The translations under genes and the position numbers were made by a program. Shown in pieces: positions 34,714 through 44,444 of a stretch of DNA of 64,000 nt (its first letter is position 1; each line of letters begins with the position of its first letter). The stretch spans positions 47,901 through 111,900 of the forward strand of contig RIAY01000010.1 of the NCBI GenBank assembly GCA_003833075.1, given 5' to 3'. Source of the DNA: Muribaculaceae bacterium Isolate-036 (Harlan) (GTDB lineage Bacteria; Bacteroidota; Bacteroidia; Bacteroidales; Muribaculaceae). The notes under the pieces were generated by a model, which was not told where the DNA came from, searched no databases, and saw only the letters and a list, made by a program, of their open reading frames with translations.

Positions 34714-35580
34714 TTAGAATTTTAGTTTTGTTGATTTCTTGGGGTTGAGCGATTGTAGGTAATCGTTCAGATCCTTGTGGTCGGGATAGAGTGCGGATTT
34801 GTCGCTCACCCTGTCGCCGAACTCGCGGCGCAGTCTGGCTACTGCGGCACGCCCGGCGGTATCGTTGTCAAGATAGCACAGTATCAGCGGGTATTCCGCC
34901 AAAGTCGGGATTGCTTTGCCGACATTCGCCACGGAGTTAAGCACAACACTGTCATTGCCTTCATTCAATCCGAGGCGTTCCGCCGAAAGAAAGTCGATGA
35001 AGCCCTCGAATACATTACACCGGGCGTTGCTGTTGGCGACATTGGTGATATGCTTTGGCGGATAACTTCCTTTGAAGAAGCTGTTTCGCAACTCAAATCC
35101 GTGTGCGCTGTTCTCAAAACCGATGGCATAATAGTTTTTGCCATGCAATTTATAATCCACCTGCACACAATATCGTTGTGCAATGTCGGCAGGTATGCCA
35201 CGGTTGGCGAGGTAACGCAGTAGAGCCGGCGATACTAATTGGGAGATTTTCACGTCCTCAAAGGTCGGCTGCTCAATGAATGGCTCCGGCTTGTAAGGCT
35301 GTGATATCGGCATCCGCATCTTTTCGGCTATGTACTCCGCCTGTCGGATGAAGTCGGTGGAGTTACACAGTTCTCCGGCAAGAGTGAAGATGTCGCCTCC
35401 GGCACCGCTACCAAAATCGAACCATACATTTTTACGAGGATTGACATGAAACGATGGCTTTCTCTCGTTGCGGTACGGGGCATAAAACCACAGACCTTTG
35501 CTGTCGCGCCCAGTCGGCTCATAGCCGAGGTGGTGCAGAAAATCCACAAGGGATATTCCCTTGATAGCATCTATATCCAT
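34714..35580 (-). CDS. traP: TraP primase-like protein
   Basis: The 288-residue protein has a CHC2-like N-terminus (APYRNERKPSFHVNPRKNVW, then FDFGSGAGGDIFTLAGEL) in which the zinc cysteines are mostly missing. A Toprim domain follows, with FEGFIDFLSAERLG and ILCYLDNDTAGRAAV. It probably primes the incoming strand in the recipient. It lies three bases from the next small gene upstream. Confidence 0.87.
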   Translation of the reverse strand: MDIDAIKGISLVDFLHHLGYEPTGRDSKGLWFYAPYRNERKPSFHVNPRKNVWFDFGSGAGGDIFTLAGELCNSTDFIRQAEYIAEKMRMPISQPYKPEPFIEQPTFEDVKISQLVSPALLRYLANRGIPADIAQRYCVQVDYKLHGKNYYAIGFENSAHGFELRNSFFKGSYPPKHITNVANSNARCNVFEGFIDFLSAERLGLNEGNDSVVLNSVANVGKAIPTLAEYPLILCYLDNDTAGRAAVARLRREFGDRVSDKSALYPDHKDLNDYLQSLNPKKSTKLKF

Positions 35581-35583
35581 AGG

Positions 35584-36006
35584 CTAAAACCGCATTTTGC
35601 GTTTGGGTTTGGGCGGCTGTTGCTTAGGCTGTTCCGGTCTGCTGACGGGCGTAGCCGTCACATCACCCTCGGCTTCATCGCCGTTGACGGTCACTTCGTA
35701 AGTCTTGAACTCCTTAAAATCCTTCATCTGTGTGGCGATATAGAGGTTCAACTCGGAGCGGTTGCAGCTCCCGGTTAGCTCGTAAGCGAGATCATAAATG
35801 CCGCCATAGTATTTTTCGGGTTCTTTGCTGTCATACCAGCCATTCTTTTCGGTGTCCACCACCATAGTAGCGTTGCCACCGACAGAATACGGAGCGTTGT
35901 ATATCAGAAGGTTGCCATCCTTTTTTATCGGCTCATAGCCGATCGCCTTCATAAAATCCTCCAATGGAAGATTATTTATATCGAGGTCTATCACAATCAA
36001 TCCCAT
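35584..36006 (-). CDS. Hypothetical protein, CHC2-like companion of TraP
   Basis: The 140-residue protein repeats the start of TraP in outline (LEDFMKAIGYEPIKKDGNLL, then YNAPYSVGGNATMVVD, WYDSKEPEKYYGGIYDLA). It has no Toprim domain and ends in a Pro/Lys-rich tail. It looks like an old partial duplication of the primase zinc-binding-like domain. Function is unknown. Confidence 0.65.
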   Translation of the reverse strand: MGLIVIDLDINNLPLEDFMKAIGYEPIKKDGNLLIYNAPYSVGGNATMVVDTEKNGWYDSKEPEKYYGGIYDLAYELTGSCNRSELNLYIATQMKDFKEFKTYEVTVNGDEAEGDVTATPVSRPEQPKQQPPKPKRKMRF

Positions 36007-36010
36007 AGGT

Positions 36011-36592
36011 TTATTCTATTATGAATTTGACACCAACACCATATTGCATATGGAATATCTGCACATCGCTACCGAAAGTGAAACGCTCCTTTATATTTGC
36101 GGTCAGAGCAATTTTGTCTGAAAGGTAGAAATCCGCAGAGAGCGTGAGCGCGCCGCCATAGATGAAGTTGTCGCCGTCATGGAGCGTCGAACCGTCGGAT
36201 AAAACCGACTTTCCCCAATTCACTGTTTCGTAGCCACCGAGAGCTGACACGCCGCCATATAGGTGGAAGGTCTGCGAGTAGTCGCTCAACAGATGGAGAT
36301 TGTAGCCGACCTCACCTGTAAACTGAGCCACCGTGATACGACCTTTCGCGCCGTATGGCTTGTAGGTCTGGAGATACTCGCCGCCGAAGCTCCAAGTATT
36401 GGCACCGCCTTTATAGACGGAGTAGAACACTCCGAGAGAATAGCCGCAGTTGCGAGAGTTGCCGGTATAAAAGCCGTCTGCCATATCAGCCTTGATTTCT
36501 ACCGTTGACATTCCGGGGAGGCATCGCTGGGCCATTGCCCGCCCTCCGAAAAGGGTGAGCATGGCAGCGATTATCATTATCGCTTTTCTCAT
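36011..36592 (-). CDS. traO: Conjugative transposon protein TraO
   Basis: The 193-residue protein has a signal peptide (MIIAAMLTLFGGRAMAQ) and an outer-membrane-like beta-rich body with alternating aromatic residues, ending VGVKFIIE. This is the usual TraO layout. It sits four bases after traN on the same strand. Confidence 0.88.
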   Translation of the reverse strand: MRKAIMIIAAMLTLFGGRAMAQRCLPGMSTVEIKADMADGFYTGNSRNCGYSLGVFYSVYKGGANTWSFGGEYLQTYKPYGAKGRITVAQFTGEVGYNLHLLSDYSQTFHLYGGVSALGGYETVNWGKSVLSDGSTLHDGDNFIYGGALTLSADFYLSDKIALTANIKERFTFGSDVQIFHMQYGVGVKFIIE

Positions 36593-36595
36593 AGG

Positions 36596-37618
36596 TTATT
36601 GTATGCTTAATTCGTCAATTATGTTGGCTCTCACAATATCCTCGTTCTCGACCACGAAAGACTGGTGTCTGCCGCCTTCCTTTTCGGCAATTTCGATAAC
36701 GAGCTGCTTGTCATCGGGAATGGTGAATTTCTCCAGAGCGAAGACTGTTCTTTCGGAGGATTTTCCGTGTACCACCGTCACATAGTTCTGGGCGCGGAGC
36801 GGTTCAAGTACCTGCTCCTGCATAGCAGTACGCTTGATAACCTTCTTATCCACAATCTTGAAGCTGACATAATCGACATCGAAAGGAATGTTTGATGTGT
36901 TTTTCAGTTCGGTGTGGAAATAGAGAAGCCCGTTGTTGGCATATATGGATTTCAAGAGGAACTGCACCCCAAAACGCTTTGAGCCTATATGTTTGATTTC
37001 GCGCTTATTCTGCTTGTAGATACTTTTCATAATCAGCTTGACAAGCATCGGTGACTCGCTACCTAACTTTTCGAGGTAGATTTCCTGCGCATTATTCGGG
37101 CGGTTCACCGCCTCGCCGTCATGCAGAAAATCGGTCATCTCGATATTGAGCAACAGCGGCTCTTTGGCGAATTTCACGTTGAAACTATAATAGCTTCCGT
37201 CCTCGGTGATTACCGACAGATTTGTTTCCTGCTTGAACGACTTGAAGGCTGATTTGACGCGCAGCACGTTCTTCGCGCCGTCGGCTAATCCGGCGACAAG
37301 GTTCTCGTTGCCCAAGTCGCAATAGACTATTTCCGAGGGAAATATGATGTGCGTAGTCTTTTCGTAGCATACCTCCAGAGCGTGAGGCGGTATCATCCGG
37401 TCGAAGCCGACCTTGCGGGTCAGACCGTCGAACTTGTCACCGTCGGTGTAGTTGCCGCCGTACACATTGATGTCGTGTTCTGCTACCTGAGTGGCAACCT
37501 GTTCCGTGCCAGACGGCACGTTATTATCGGTGTTTTTAACCGACTTTGTTCCGGCAAAAGCAGTGCTTGCCATGCCGATAACGGCAATAAGCGAAAGTAA
37601 AAAGAGTTTGTAATTCAT
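36596..37618 (-). CDS. traN: Conjugative transposon protein TraN (DUF4138)
   Basis: The 340-residue protein has a signal peptide ending TAFAG and a DUF4138 body (THIIFPSEIVYCDLGNENLV, KNVLRVKSAFKSF, and a later LYFHTELKNTSNIPFDVDYV). It is probably a VirB9-like component of the channel in the outer part of the envelope, by analogy. Confidence 0.9.
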   Translation of the reverse strand: MNYKLFLLSLIAVIGMASTAFAGTKSVKNTDNNVPSGTEQVATQVAEHDINVYGGNYTDGDKFDGLTRKVGFDRMIPPHALEVCYEKTTHIIFPSEIVYCDLGNENLVAGLADGAKNVLRVKSAFKSFKQETNLSVITEDGSYYSFNVKFAKEPLLLNIEMTDFLHDGEAVNRPNNAQEIYLEKLGSESPMLVKLIMKSIYKQNKREIKHIGSKRFGVQFLLKSIYANNGLLYFHTELKNTSNIPFDVDYVSFKIVDKKVIKRTAMQEQVLEPLRAQNYVTVVHGKSSERTVFALEKFTIPDDKQLVIEIAEKEGGRHQSFVVENEDIVRANIIDELSIQ

Positions 37619-37644
37619 TGAATTGTGGATTTAATGGTGAATAA

Positions 37645-38865
37645 TCATATGTCTTCCGGCTGGTGAAGCATCACACGGTAGCCGGCTTTGAGGTGGACTT
37701 TGACGGTTCGCAGCTTCTTGGTAAGATACTGGCTGACACCGTTTATCAGCCCGCGCCCCACATCAGAGGCAATCTGCGCCCTGGTATTTGTGGAAATGTT
37801 GATCGAGCTACCCATCGTACTGCCCATATTGGCACCTATCTCATGCAACGCATCACTCTCCATTGACTGCGGTATATTGATACCCTCCTGCCCGTCGGAG
37901 TCATAAACCTGCAACTCCACGTCATATATCGAGCCTTCGCACTCGATGGAGGTGATTTCAATCTCCAGCCTTTCGCCCTGCACTCTTGCAGAGCCGACAA
38001 CGGTGGTGTTACGCGGTATCAGGCGGTTGCCGACCCACATAGGTTCGGAGGTTCTCAGCCTGACACTCTCGCCGTCAACCACACTCTGGTTACCGGCCAC
38101 CACTGCGGCTATGGTATTCTTGGCGACCGCCCTCATTGTACCCACCGAGGTATTGAAGCCCCTGACGGTTGATGTCTGACCGAGCGAGGATACCACATTC
38201 CTGTTGACCTGCGCCACCGGCTGCACATCCCGTTTGCCCTTTTCTTCGGTAGGATGTGGCGGCGAATAGCTGCCGCCGTTGCCCATATACTGTGCCGCCA
38301 ACTGATACGAGCGTTCCATCAGTTCCATCTCGTCGGGCTGTGCCGCCTGTTGCTGTGCCAGAGCGTTCTGAACCTCCAACTCTGCAATACGCTCATTTAG
38401 AGCCTCCATTTCAACATTGTCGGCTGAGGTATCCTCCACAAAAAAGTCATTGAGCGACGCCTGAACCTCCTGATACGCCTGCGCGGAGTTCTCAACGGCG
38501 GACTGATGCTCAACGGTATCGGTTGTAAGTGCGGTCAGAGTATCAAGGGCGACCACCGCACGCTGTTGCGCCTCCTTCTCTTTGGCGGCATCGGCGGCGG
38601 CATATTCCTCCGCTTTGGTCTTGATGCCGCCGTTCTCACCCTCAGGAATTTCGGTGTTGAAGGCATTGCCGACCTTGCTGTCATTCTTGTTGAGGCTTGT
38701 GTACAGCAGCCACAGTATCACTATGCCGCACACGACAGCCGCCGGGAACACGACTAAGTATTTCATCATCTTCTGCCGTTCAGCCTGCGATTTGGGCTGG
38801 AAGAAGCCGTTAATCTTCGCTTTCCACTCCTGCATCGTCATAGTCTGGAAGATTTTGAGGTTCAT
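37645..38865 (-). CDS. traM: Conjugative transposon protein TraM
   Basis: The 406-residue protein has one N-terminal membrane helix (YLVVFPAAVVCGIVILWLLY), a long Gln/Ala-rich helical stretch and a C-terminal domain with VAGNQSVVDGESVRLRTSEP and NRLIPRNTTVVGSARVQGER. It is similar in plan to VirB10. The start at 38865 overlaps traL by 56 bases; starts at 38841 or 38835 are also possible. Confidence 0.88.
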   Translation of the reverse strand: MNLKIFQTMTMQEWKAKINGFFQPKSQAERQKMMKYLVVFPAAVVCGIVILWLLYTSLNKNDSKVGNAFNTEIPEGENGGIKTKAEEYAAADAAKEKEAQQRAVVALDTLTALTTDTVEHQSAVENSAQAYQEVQASLNDFFVEDTSADNVEMEALNERIAELEVQNALAQQQAAQPDEMELMERSYQLAAQYMGNGGSYSPPHPTEEKGKRDVQPVAQVNRNVVSSLGQTSTVRGFNTSVGTMRAVAKNTIAAVVAGNQSVVDGESVRLRTSEPMWVGNRLIPRNTTVVGSARVQGERLEIEITSIECEGSIYDVELQVYDSDGQEGINIPQSMESDALHEIGANMGSTMGSSINISTNTRAQIASDVGRGLINGVSQYLTKKLRTVKVHLKAGYRVMLHQPEDI

Positions 38866-39136
38866 GAACGGGAGATTTGGTAACGATGTCGATCGGCATT
38901 ATATGCTCAATCGCCACAGATTTTTGCGCTTTGCCCAGACCTATCCTGTAACAGGCGTGACCGAACACGAAGAAGGCGGTAAGCACAAACACGGTCAGCA
39001 TCAGCGACACGACAGTAAGCCGTTGTTTCTGGGGAATTGACTCGCACGCTCCTTTCAGGCGCGTTGTGAGCCTCCCTTTCGGGGTGCGCCACATATTGTT
39101 ATATATGGCGGAGAATATTGATTTAATCTTTGTCAT
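38810..39136 (-). CDS. traL: Conjugative transposon protein TraL (DUF3989)
   Basis: The 108-residue protein has one central membrane helix (LTVVSLMLTVFVLTAFFVFG) flanked by a basic N-terminus, the DUF3989 layout. Its position between traK and traM fits CTnDOT order. Confidence 0.83.
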   Translation of the reverse strand: MTKIKSIFSAIYNNMWRTPKGRLTTRLKGACESIPQKQRLTVVSLMLTVFVLTAFFVFGHACYRIGLGKAQKSVAIEHIMPIDIVTKSPVHEPQNLPDYDDAGVESED

Positions 39137-39143
39137 AATTGAA

Positions 39144-39767
39144 TTATCGTTTTACGGTTGAAATATCCTTGTTCTCAAGTATTGTGAAGCCTTCGATGAT
39201 GAAGCCGTTGGGATTGTCGTCGGAGCGTGAGGCGTTGGAGAGGCGGCACTGCGTCACCAGTGTACGCTCTGTAACATTGCTTTCGCGGATAATCATTTGT
39301 CGGGCATAGGTTTTAGCGATGTACGGATAGTTGTTGAAATCGCACACCACACTGTCCACTTGCAGCACTTGGTTGATGTTGCCGGCGATGATACGGTTGT
39401 AGTAACCCTTCTCCGAGAAATCGGTGTAGTAGTTGTATGCCGACTTGTCCGACAGTATAAGGGCGCGGTTGATGTTATGCTCAATCGCCGATTTGTCGGG
39501 CGACAGAGTGAAAAACAGTTCATGGAAGCGTCGCACATGTTCACGGGCTTCCGCCGGGCGGTTCTGCTCCATGTCCTGCGACAAGGCGAGCATAAGACTC
39601 TTGCCGTTGTCAAGAACATAGATTTTTTCCCTCTGCCTTTCAGCGAAATTGAACACGCAGATCAGAGCCACCGACACCACCACGGCACACATCGCCACAA
39701 ACACAATACCAAACAGCCGTATCTGGCGGAACGAGGTTTCGATGTTTTTAAGTGATTTGAATTGCAT
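39144..39767 (-). CDS. traK: Conjugative transposon protein TraK
   Basis: The 207-residue protein has a short cytoplasmic part, one membrane helix (IVFVAMCAVVVSVALICVF) and a periplasmic domain, similar to VirB8. The opening MQFKSLKNIETSFRQIRLFG is typical of TraK. It lies between traJ and traL. Confidence 0.9.
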   Translation of the reverse strand: MQFKSLKNIETSFRQIRLFGIVFVAMCAVVVSVALICVFNFAERQREKIYVLDNGKSLMLALSQDMEQNRPAEAREHVRRFHELFFTLSPDKSAIEHNINRALILSDKSAYNYYTDFSEKGYYNRIIAGNINQVLQVDSVVCDFNNYPYIAKTYARQMIIRESNVTERTLVTQCRLSNASRSDDNPNGFIIEGFTILENKDISTVKR

Positions 39768-39785
39768 TTGAATGTCGTTTGAATA

Positions 39786-40799
39786 TTATTTAAGCAATTT
39801 GCCTGCGTTGCCCGCGACATTTCCGGCGACCGCGCCTCCGACACTTGCCGCACCAGAACCGACCTGCATCGCGGTGGTGTTGACAGCACGGTTATAGTTT
39901 CCGGCACCTCCGGCTTGTATTATCCAGCCCGCCACAGTTGGAATCGTGAAGTATCCTATAATGCCGATTATCATAAAAATGACATAGCAAGTATTTGAGC
40001 TGTCGAGGTTTGCGTTGGGGTTGTTTGTCAGTTCCGAAATGTCGTTCTGCAACATCAGCACCTGTATTTTCGCAAGGATTGTCGAAAATAGGTCTGCCAC
40101 CGGCAGCCACAGATAAGTCTGGATATATCGTTGTATCCACTGGGTCAGCGTTGACTGGAAGCCATCCCAAACGGAAAGAGCGAAGGCGACCGGGCCGAGA
40201 ATTGACAGCACGATAAGGAAGAATGTGCGGATAGTGTCAATCGTGAGTGAGGCAGCCTGAAAAAGCATCTCTAACAACTCTCTGAAAAAGTTTTGAATAG
40301 CTTTTTTGACTTTGTACATTCCCCGCTCGATATACATTCCGGCGGCTGTGCCTATCTCCGTCACGCCTAATTCGTCTATCTGTCTGTCAAACTCGGCATC
40401 ATCGACAAGGTAGGCTGTTGACGGGTCATTCATCATCGCCTCATACTCCAGCCTGTCTTTCTCCTCGCGGTATTTCTGCATATCGAGTGTCTGCCCTTCA
40501 AGCATAGAGGCTGTACCCTGCACAATCGGCGACATCACAGAGTTGATGGTGCCGAGTACCACCGACGGGAAAAACATTATACAGAAGCCTATCACGAACG
40601 GACGTAGCAGCGGAAACACATCAATCGGCTCTGCGGCGGCAAGTGACCGCCAGATGCGATAGGCAACGAAGAACAACGCGCCCAATCCGGCTATCGCCTG
40701 AGCCACACCCGCCATATCCTCACATAGAGGCATCATCTCGTCATAGAGCGAGCGCAGTATGGTGTGGAGGTTGTTGAAATCTATTGATAACGCTATCAT
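39786..40799 (-). CDS. traJ: Conjugative transposon protein TraJ
   Basis: The 337-residue protein has several membrane helices (VAQAIAGLGALFFVAYRIW, PFVIGFCIMFFPSVVLG, FFLIVLSILGPVAFALSVW, CYVIFMIIGIIGYFTIPTVA), like VirB6. It is the polytopic core of the transfer channel. It lies 25 bases after traI. Confidence 0.9.
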   Translation of the reverse strand: MIALSIDFNNLHTILRSLYDEMMPLCEDMAGVAQAIAGLGALFFVAYRIWRSLAAAEPIDVFPLLRPFVIGFCIMFFPSVVLGTINSVMSPIVQGTASMLEGQTLDMQKYREEKDRLEYEAMMNDPSTAYLVDDAEFDRQIDELGVTEIGTAAGMYIERGMYKVKKAIQNFFRELLEMLFQAASLTIDTIRTFFLIVLSILGPVAFALSVWDGFQSTLTQWIQRYIQTYLWLPVADLFSTILAKIQVLMLQNDISELTNNPNANLDSSNTCYVIFMIIGIIGYFTIPTVAGWIIQAGGAGNYNRAVNTTAMQVGSGAASVGGAVAGNVAGNAGKLLK

Positions 40800-40824
40800 A
40801 TTTTTTTAATTATGATTATTACGA

Positions 40825-41463
40825 TTACCAGTATTTTTCAGACCCGTCGCCATAGAGAGCCACCACACGCTGTGTATCAGCCTTCTTTTTGGCACGCAGG
40901 TATGACACGCTTATATTCTTGTTGGTGTAATATGCCGTCAGGTTCTTCAGCCTTTTCATCTCCTTGTAACAGTCATCGACCACATCCATACGGTCTTTGT
41001 CGGTCATACTCAATGTAGTGATATTGACTACCTGTTTCAAGTCGCCGAGTACGCCGTTGGCTTCTTCGAGAATACGGGTGTAGCCGGAGGCGATTGCCGA
41101 GAGTTCAGCCGATGTGAAGTTCGGATCGGTCAGCATCTTCTGGAAATTATTGACGTAATAGCCGGAGATATTGCCGAGCATCAGGATTGTCTGCTGCACC
41201 TTGCGGGCATCACGGACAAGGTTGTTGACCGATTGCAGTGCGTCATAATATTTCTTAGCCTGCTGGTAAATTTTCACGGTTTCCTGAAAATTTTTGACCA
41301 TGTGCGTAGCCGTCTGTGACTCCTGAACGAGTGATTTGGAGTTGTTTACGATGGACTGGGCGATGTTGGACGGGTCTATGACCGTCCATTGGGCGGAAGC
41401 CCTGCCCGTGCCTAACATCTGGCACAGGGCAATAAGAGGGATTAAAAACTTGAGTTGCTTCAT
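40825..41463 (-). CDS. traI: Conjugative transposon protein TraI (DUF4141)
   Basis: The 212-residue protein has a signal peptide (LIPLIALCQMLGTGRASAQ) and a helical, VirB5-like periplasmic body (IYQQAKKYYDALQSVNNLVR). The end, GDGSEKYW, is typical. It follows traG and a tiny membrane-protein gene. Confidence 0.88.
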   Translation of the reverse strand: MKQLKFLIPLIALCQMLGTGRASAQWTVIDPSNIAQSIVNNSKSLVQESQTATHMVKNFQETVKIYQQAKKYYDALQSVNNLVRDARKVQQTILMLGNISGYYVNNFQKMLTDPNFTSAELSAIASGYTRILEEANGVLGDLKQVVNITTLSMTDKDRMDVVDDCYKEMKRLKNLTAYYTNKNISVSYLRAKKKADTQRVVALYGDGSEKYW

Positions 41464-41489
41464 TTGATTGCGGATTAAAAGTGGTGGAT

Positions 41490-41612
41490 TTATCGTATTC
41501 TGTGAGCCATGCTTATAATAGCTCTAATCATGGCGAGAATAATTGTCAGGAGGAGGCCGAGGCAGAAAGATACTCCTGAAAAAATGCCTATTAAGACGTA
41601 TTTCACTTTCAT
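41490..41612 (-). CDS. Tiny membrane protein between traG and traI
   Basis: ATG at 41612 to TAA at 41490 encodes 40 residues, starting MKVKYVLIGIFSGVSFCLGL with a single hydrophobic helix and a basic end (MAHRIR). It fits the gap tightly, three bases after traG and 26 before traI. By position it could correspond to TraH, but I cannot confirm that by sequence. Confidence 0.55.
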   Translation of the reverse strand: MKVKYVLIGIFSGVSFCLGLLLTIILAMIRAIISMAHRIR

Positions 41613-41615
41613 ACA

Positions 41616-44117
41616 TTATTTCTCTCTCCTTTCGTTGGCTAACTGTTTGATTGCGGCTTCGATGTCGCCGCCGAGCTGACGGGCGCGGTCAAGGACTTGG
41701 ATTTTCTCCGTTTCCTCGGTAGTGTAACACAGGTATTCCTCCGGTGATACCTCCGTGGCATAGACAGCGGACTGCGTTCCGCCCAGCCCGATCCATACCT
41801 CTTTGTAGAGCCGGTTGGGGCTGTTTGCCATATTGATACTGAGTATCTGCGCCTTTTCCTTGTCGGTCAGACCGAGCAGCTCCTGTATCTGGTCAAAGCG
41901 GTTCATATATTTCCGCTGATCCAGAAGGATTTTACAGTCTGAGTTGTTGATGATGGTTTCCTTGACAATGGGCGACGAGATAATATCGTCCACTTCCTGA
42001 GTGACAACCACCGCCTCGCCAAAGTATTTACGCACCGTCTTGAACATATAGCGCATATACTCAGCCATGTTTGCGGTTGACAACGCCTTCCAAGCCTCCT
42101 CGCATATAAGAAGTTTTCGCACGCCTTTCAACCGGCGCATCTTGTTGATGAAGGCTTCCATGATGATAATTGTCACCACAGGGAACAGGTCTTTGTTGTC
42201 GCGTATGGCGTCTATCTCGAACACGACGAAACGCTTGCTTAGCAGGTCGATATTCTCTTTGGAATTGAGAAGGAAGTCAAACCGGCCTCCGTGGTAATAC
42301 TGGCGCAGGGTTGTCAAGAAGTTGTCGATGTCGAAATCCTGTTTGTAGATGGGGATAGGACGTTGTGCCATTTCAGCACGGTAATCGTCGCGCATAAACT
42401 CATAAAAGGAATTGAAGCATGGCACGATGTTCTTATCACGTTTCATCTTGTCAAGAAACATCGACAGCGCAGAGCCAAGCTCACCGGATTCGGTCTTTGT
42501 CACGCGGTCGTCCTCCGACTTCCACAGCGTCAGCAGCAGGGTCTTGATCGAGTCTTTCTTCTCCACATCGAACACCCCGTCATCTGTGAAAAACGGATTG
42601 AAAGAAATCGGCTTTTCCTCGGTGTAGGTATAATAGATACCGTCCTCGCCGTGCGTCTTGTTGTGGATCAGATTGCACAGCCCTTCGTATGAATTGCCGG
42701 TGTCAATCAGGAGGATATGCGCGCCCTGCTCATAATATTGGCGCACCAGATGGTTGGTAAAGAAAGACTTTCCGCTACCCGACGGGCCCAGTATGAACTT
42801 GTTGCGGTTGGTGGTGATACCGCGTTTCATAGGCTCATCACTTATATCCAGATGGATAGGTTTCCCGGTCAGTCTATCGACCATCTTTATTCCGAATGGC
42901 GAGAGAGAAGAGCGGTAGTTTGTTTCAGCGGTGAAGAAACAAACAGCGGGTTCTATGAAAGTGTAAAAACTCTCCTCGGCAGGGAAATCAGCCTCATTTC
43001 CGGGCATAGCCGACCAGAACAGTGTCGGGCAGTCAATGGTGTTGTGACGGGGCATACACCCCATTGTGGCGAGCTGACTTCCGACATCGTTCTTAATCCT
43101 GCGCAGTTCCTCTGCATCGTCGCTCCACGCCATTATATTGCAGTGGCAGCGCACAGAGGTAAGACCATAGCTGTGAGCCTCGTTCAGATAGCGGTCTATC
43201 CACTCTTTGTTTATGGCATTGCTTCGGCTATACCTTGAAAGACTGTTCATATTTCGGGCTGTCTTCTCGAACTTCGCCAGATTCTCGTCGTGGTCGTCAA
43301 TCAGTATATACTGGTTGTAGATATGGTTGCACGGCAGAAGCAGACCAACGGGAGAGGCGAAGCTCAATCTGCAATCCGAGCGGTCAGTCGATAACCGCTC
43401 ATAACGGTTATCAGTGCTGACCTTTCCGGGCAGATCATCAGTATCTGAAAGTGTATGCAGGCACAGCATCTTGTCGCCGATACGCATTTCTTTCGGTGAC
43501 AGGTCGATATCCTCCAGACAGTTGACATCTCCCATCGACAGTGACAGATACTTTTCTATGATACCGGAAGTTGTGTCTGTACCGATTATCTCATCGTCAC
43601 CTATACGGCGCAGCGAGATATAGCCGGTGTCGTTGATAATGCGCTCGAACTGCCCGACAGCTTCCATGAAGCCCACAATCATCTCGTGATTGAGTTCCTT
43701 CGGTGTTATACGCCCACGGCAGAGGGTGGAGAAATTCGACTGCTGTCGCATACGCTCCTTTGTGGTCTTTGTCAGGAACAGGTAGCACTTGTGGGCGAGG
43801 TATGGACGCTCGTTGAAATGGCGTTCAAAACTGCGGTCAAGAAAACTCAAATTATCTTTTTGCAGTTCCGGCTTATAGTTCTCAGACACAAACCAGTCCT
43901 GCTTGTGCGCCACCGAATAATGCGGCAGCACTTTGATCGCCTTGCACCATGCGGCGTGCATGGCTTCGTATTCCTGCGATGTTACGGTGAACAGTTCCGG
44001 GAGGCTGACCTCGAAGGCCACCGTTATATCGGCGTCCTTCGAGATGATGCAACCGTGTTCCACGGCGAGCAACGGCAGTTTGCTTTCCAGCGTTGTGGCT
44101 TTCAGTGTATTTCTCAT
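41616..44117 (-). CDS. traG: TraG conjugation ATPase (VirB4-like)
   Basis: The 833-residue protein has a long N-terminal region and a C-terminal ATPase core with Walker A LGPSGSGKSFFTNH near residue 445, and FVVFEIDAIRDN and LLICEEAWKAL for Walker B. The segment RNKFILGPSGSGKS is a family hallmark. It powers channel assembly and transfer. It overlaps traF by four bases. Confidence 0.94.
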   Translation of the reverse strand: MRNTLKATTLESKLPLLAVEHGCIISKDADITVAFEVSLPELFTVTSQEYEAMHAAWCKAIKVLPHYSVAHKQDWFVSENYKPELQKDNLSFLDRSFERHFNERPYLAHKCYLFLTKTTKERMRQQSNFSTLCRGRITPKELNHEMIVGFMEAVGQFERIINDTGYISLRRIGDDEIIGTDTTSGIIEKYLSLSMGDVNCLEDIDLSPKEMRIGDKMLCLHTLSDTDDLPGKVSTDNRYERLSTDRSDCRLSFASPVGLLLPCNHIYNQYILIDDHDENLAKFEKTARNMNSLSRYSRSNAINKEWIDRYLNEAHSYGLTSVRCHCNIMAWSDDAEELRRIKNDVGSQLATMGCMPRHNTIDCPTLFWSAMPGNEADFPAEESFYTFIEPAVCFFTAETNYRSSLSPFGIKMVDRLTGKPIHLDISDEPMKRGITTNRNKFILGPSGSGKSFFTNHLVRQYYEQGAHILLIDTGNSYEGLCNLIHNKTHGEDGIYYTYTEEKPISFNPFFTDDGVFDVEKKDSIKTLLLTLWKSEDDRVTKTESGELGSALSMFLDKMKRDKNIVPCFNSFYEFMRDDYRAEMAQRPIPIYKQDFDIDNFLTTLRQYYHGGRFDFLLNSKENIDLLSKRFVVFEIDAIRDNKDLFPVVTIIIMEAFINKMRRLKGVRKLLICEEAWKALSTANMAEYMRYMFKTVRKYFGEAVVVTQEVDDIISSPIVKETIINNSDCKILLDQRKYMNRFDQIQELLGLTDKEKAQILSINMANSPNRLYKEVWIGLGGTQSAVYATEVSPEEYLCYTTEETEKIQVLDRARQLGGDIEAAIKQLANERREK

Positions 44118-44431
44118 TTGCGACCTCCCTTCATTATACTGCGCACACGCAGACGGTTGATGATATAGCGGGGACGGTACTTCACCGAGGTGAGTTTCAT
44201 AAGACCGTACTGCCCGTACTTGCCGTTAAGGTGGAAGGTGTACCATACCAGAGCCGACGCGCTCACGGCACCGAAGCCTATGCACAGACCCTGCTGTACA
44301 CCGCACATATAGAGTACCACGAACAGAATGAAATCGGTTATCAGACCTCCGGCGAAGATGAAAAGGTACTGAGCTTTCAGCCCCTTGTATTCCACCGTCC
44401 TGCCTATGCCCTTGTTGATAGGATATTCCAT
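44114..44431 (-). CDS. traF: Conjugative transposon protein TraF (DUF4133)
   Basis: The 105-residue protein has the DUF4133 pattern YPINKGIGRTVEYKGLKAQY followed by two membrane helices. It is VirB3-like in place and size. It overlaps traG by four bases. Confidence 0.9.
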   Translation of the reverse strand: MEYPINKGIGRTVEYKGLKAQYLFIFAGGLITDFILFVVLYMCGVQQGLCIGFGAVSASALVWYTFHLNGKYGQYGLMKLTSVKYRPRYIINRLRVRSIMKGGRK

Positions 44432-44444
44432 TGGCGTGGCGGGA

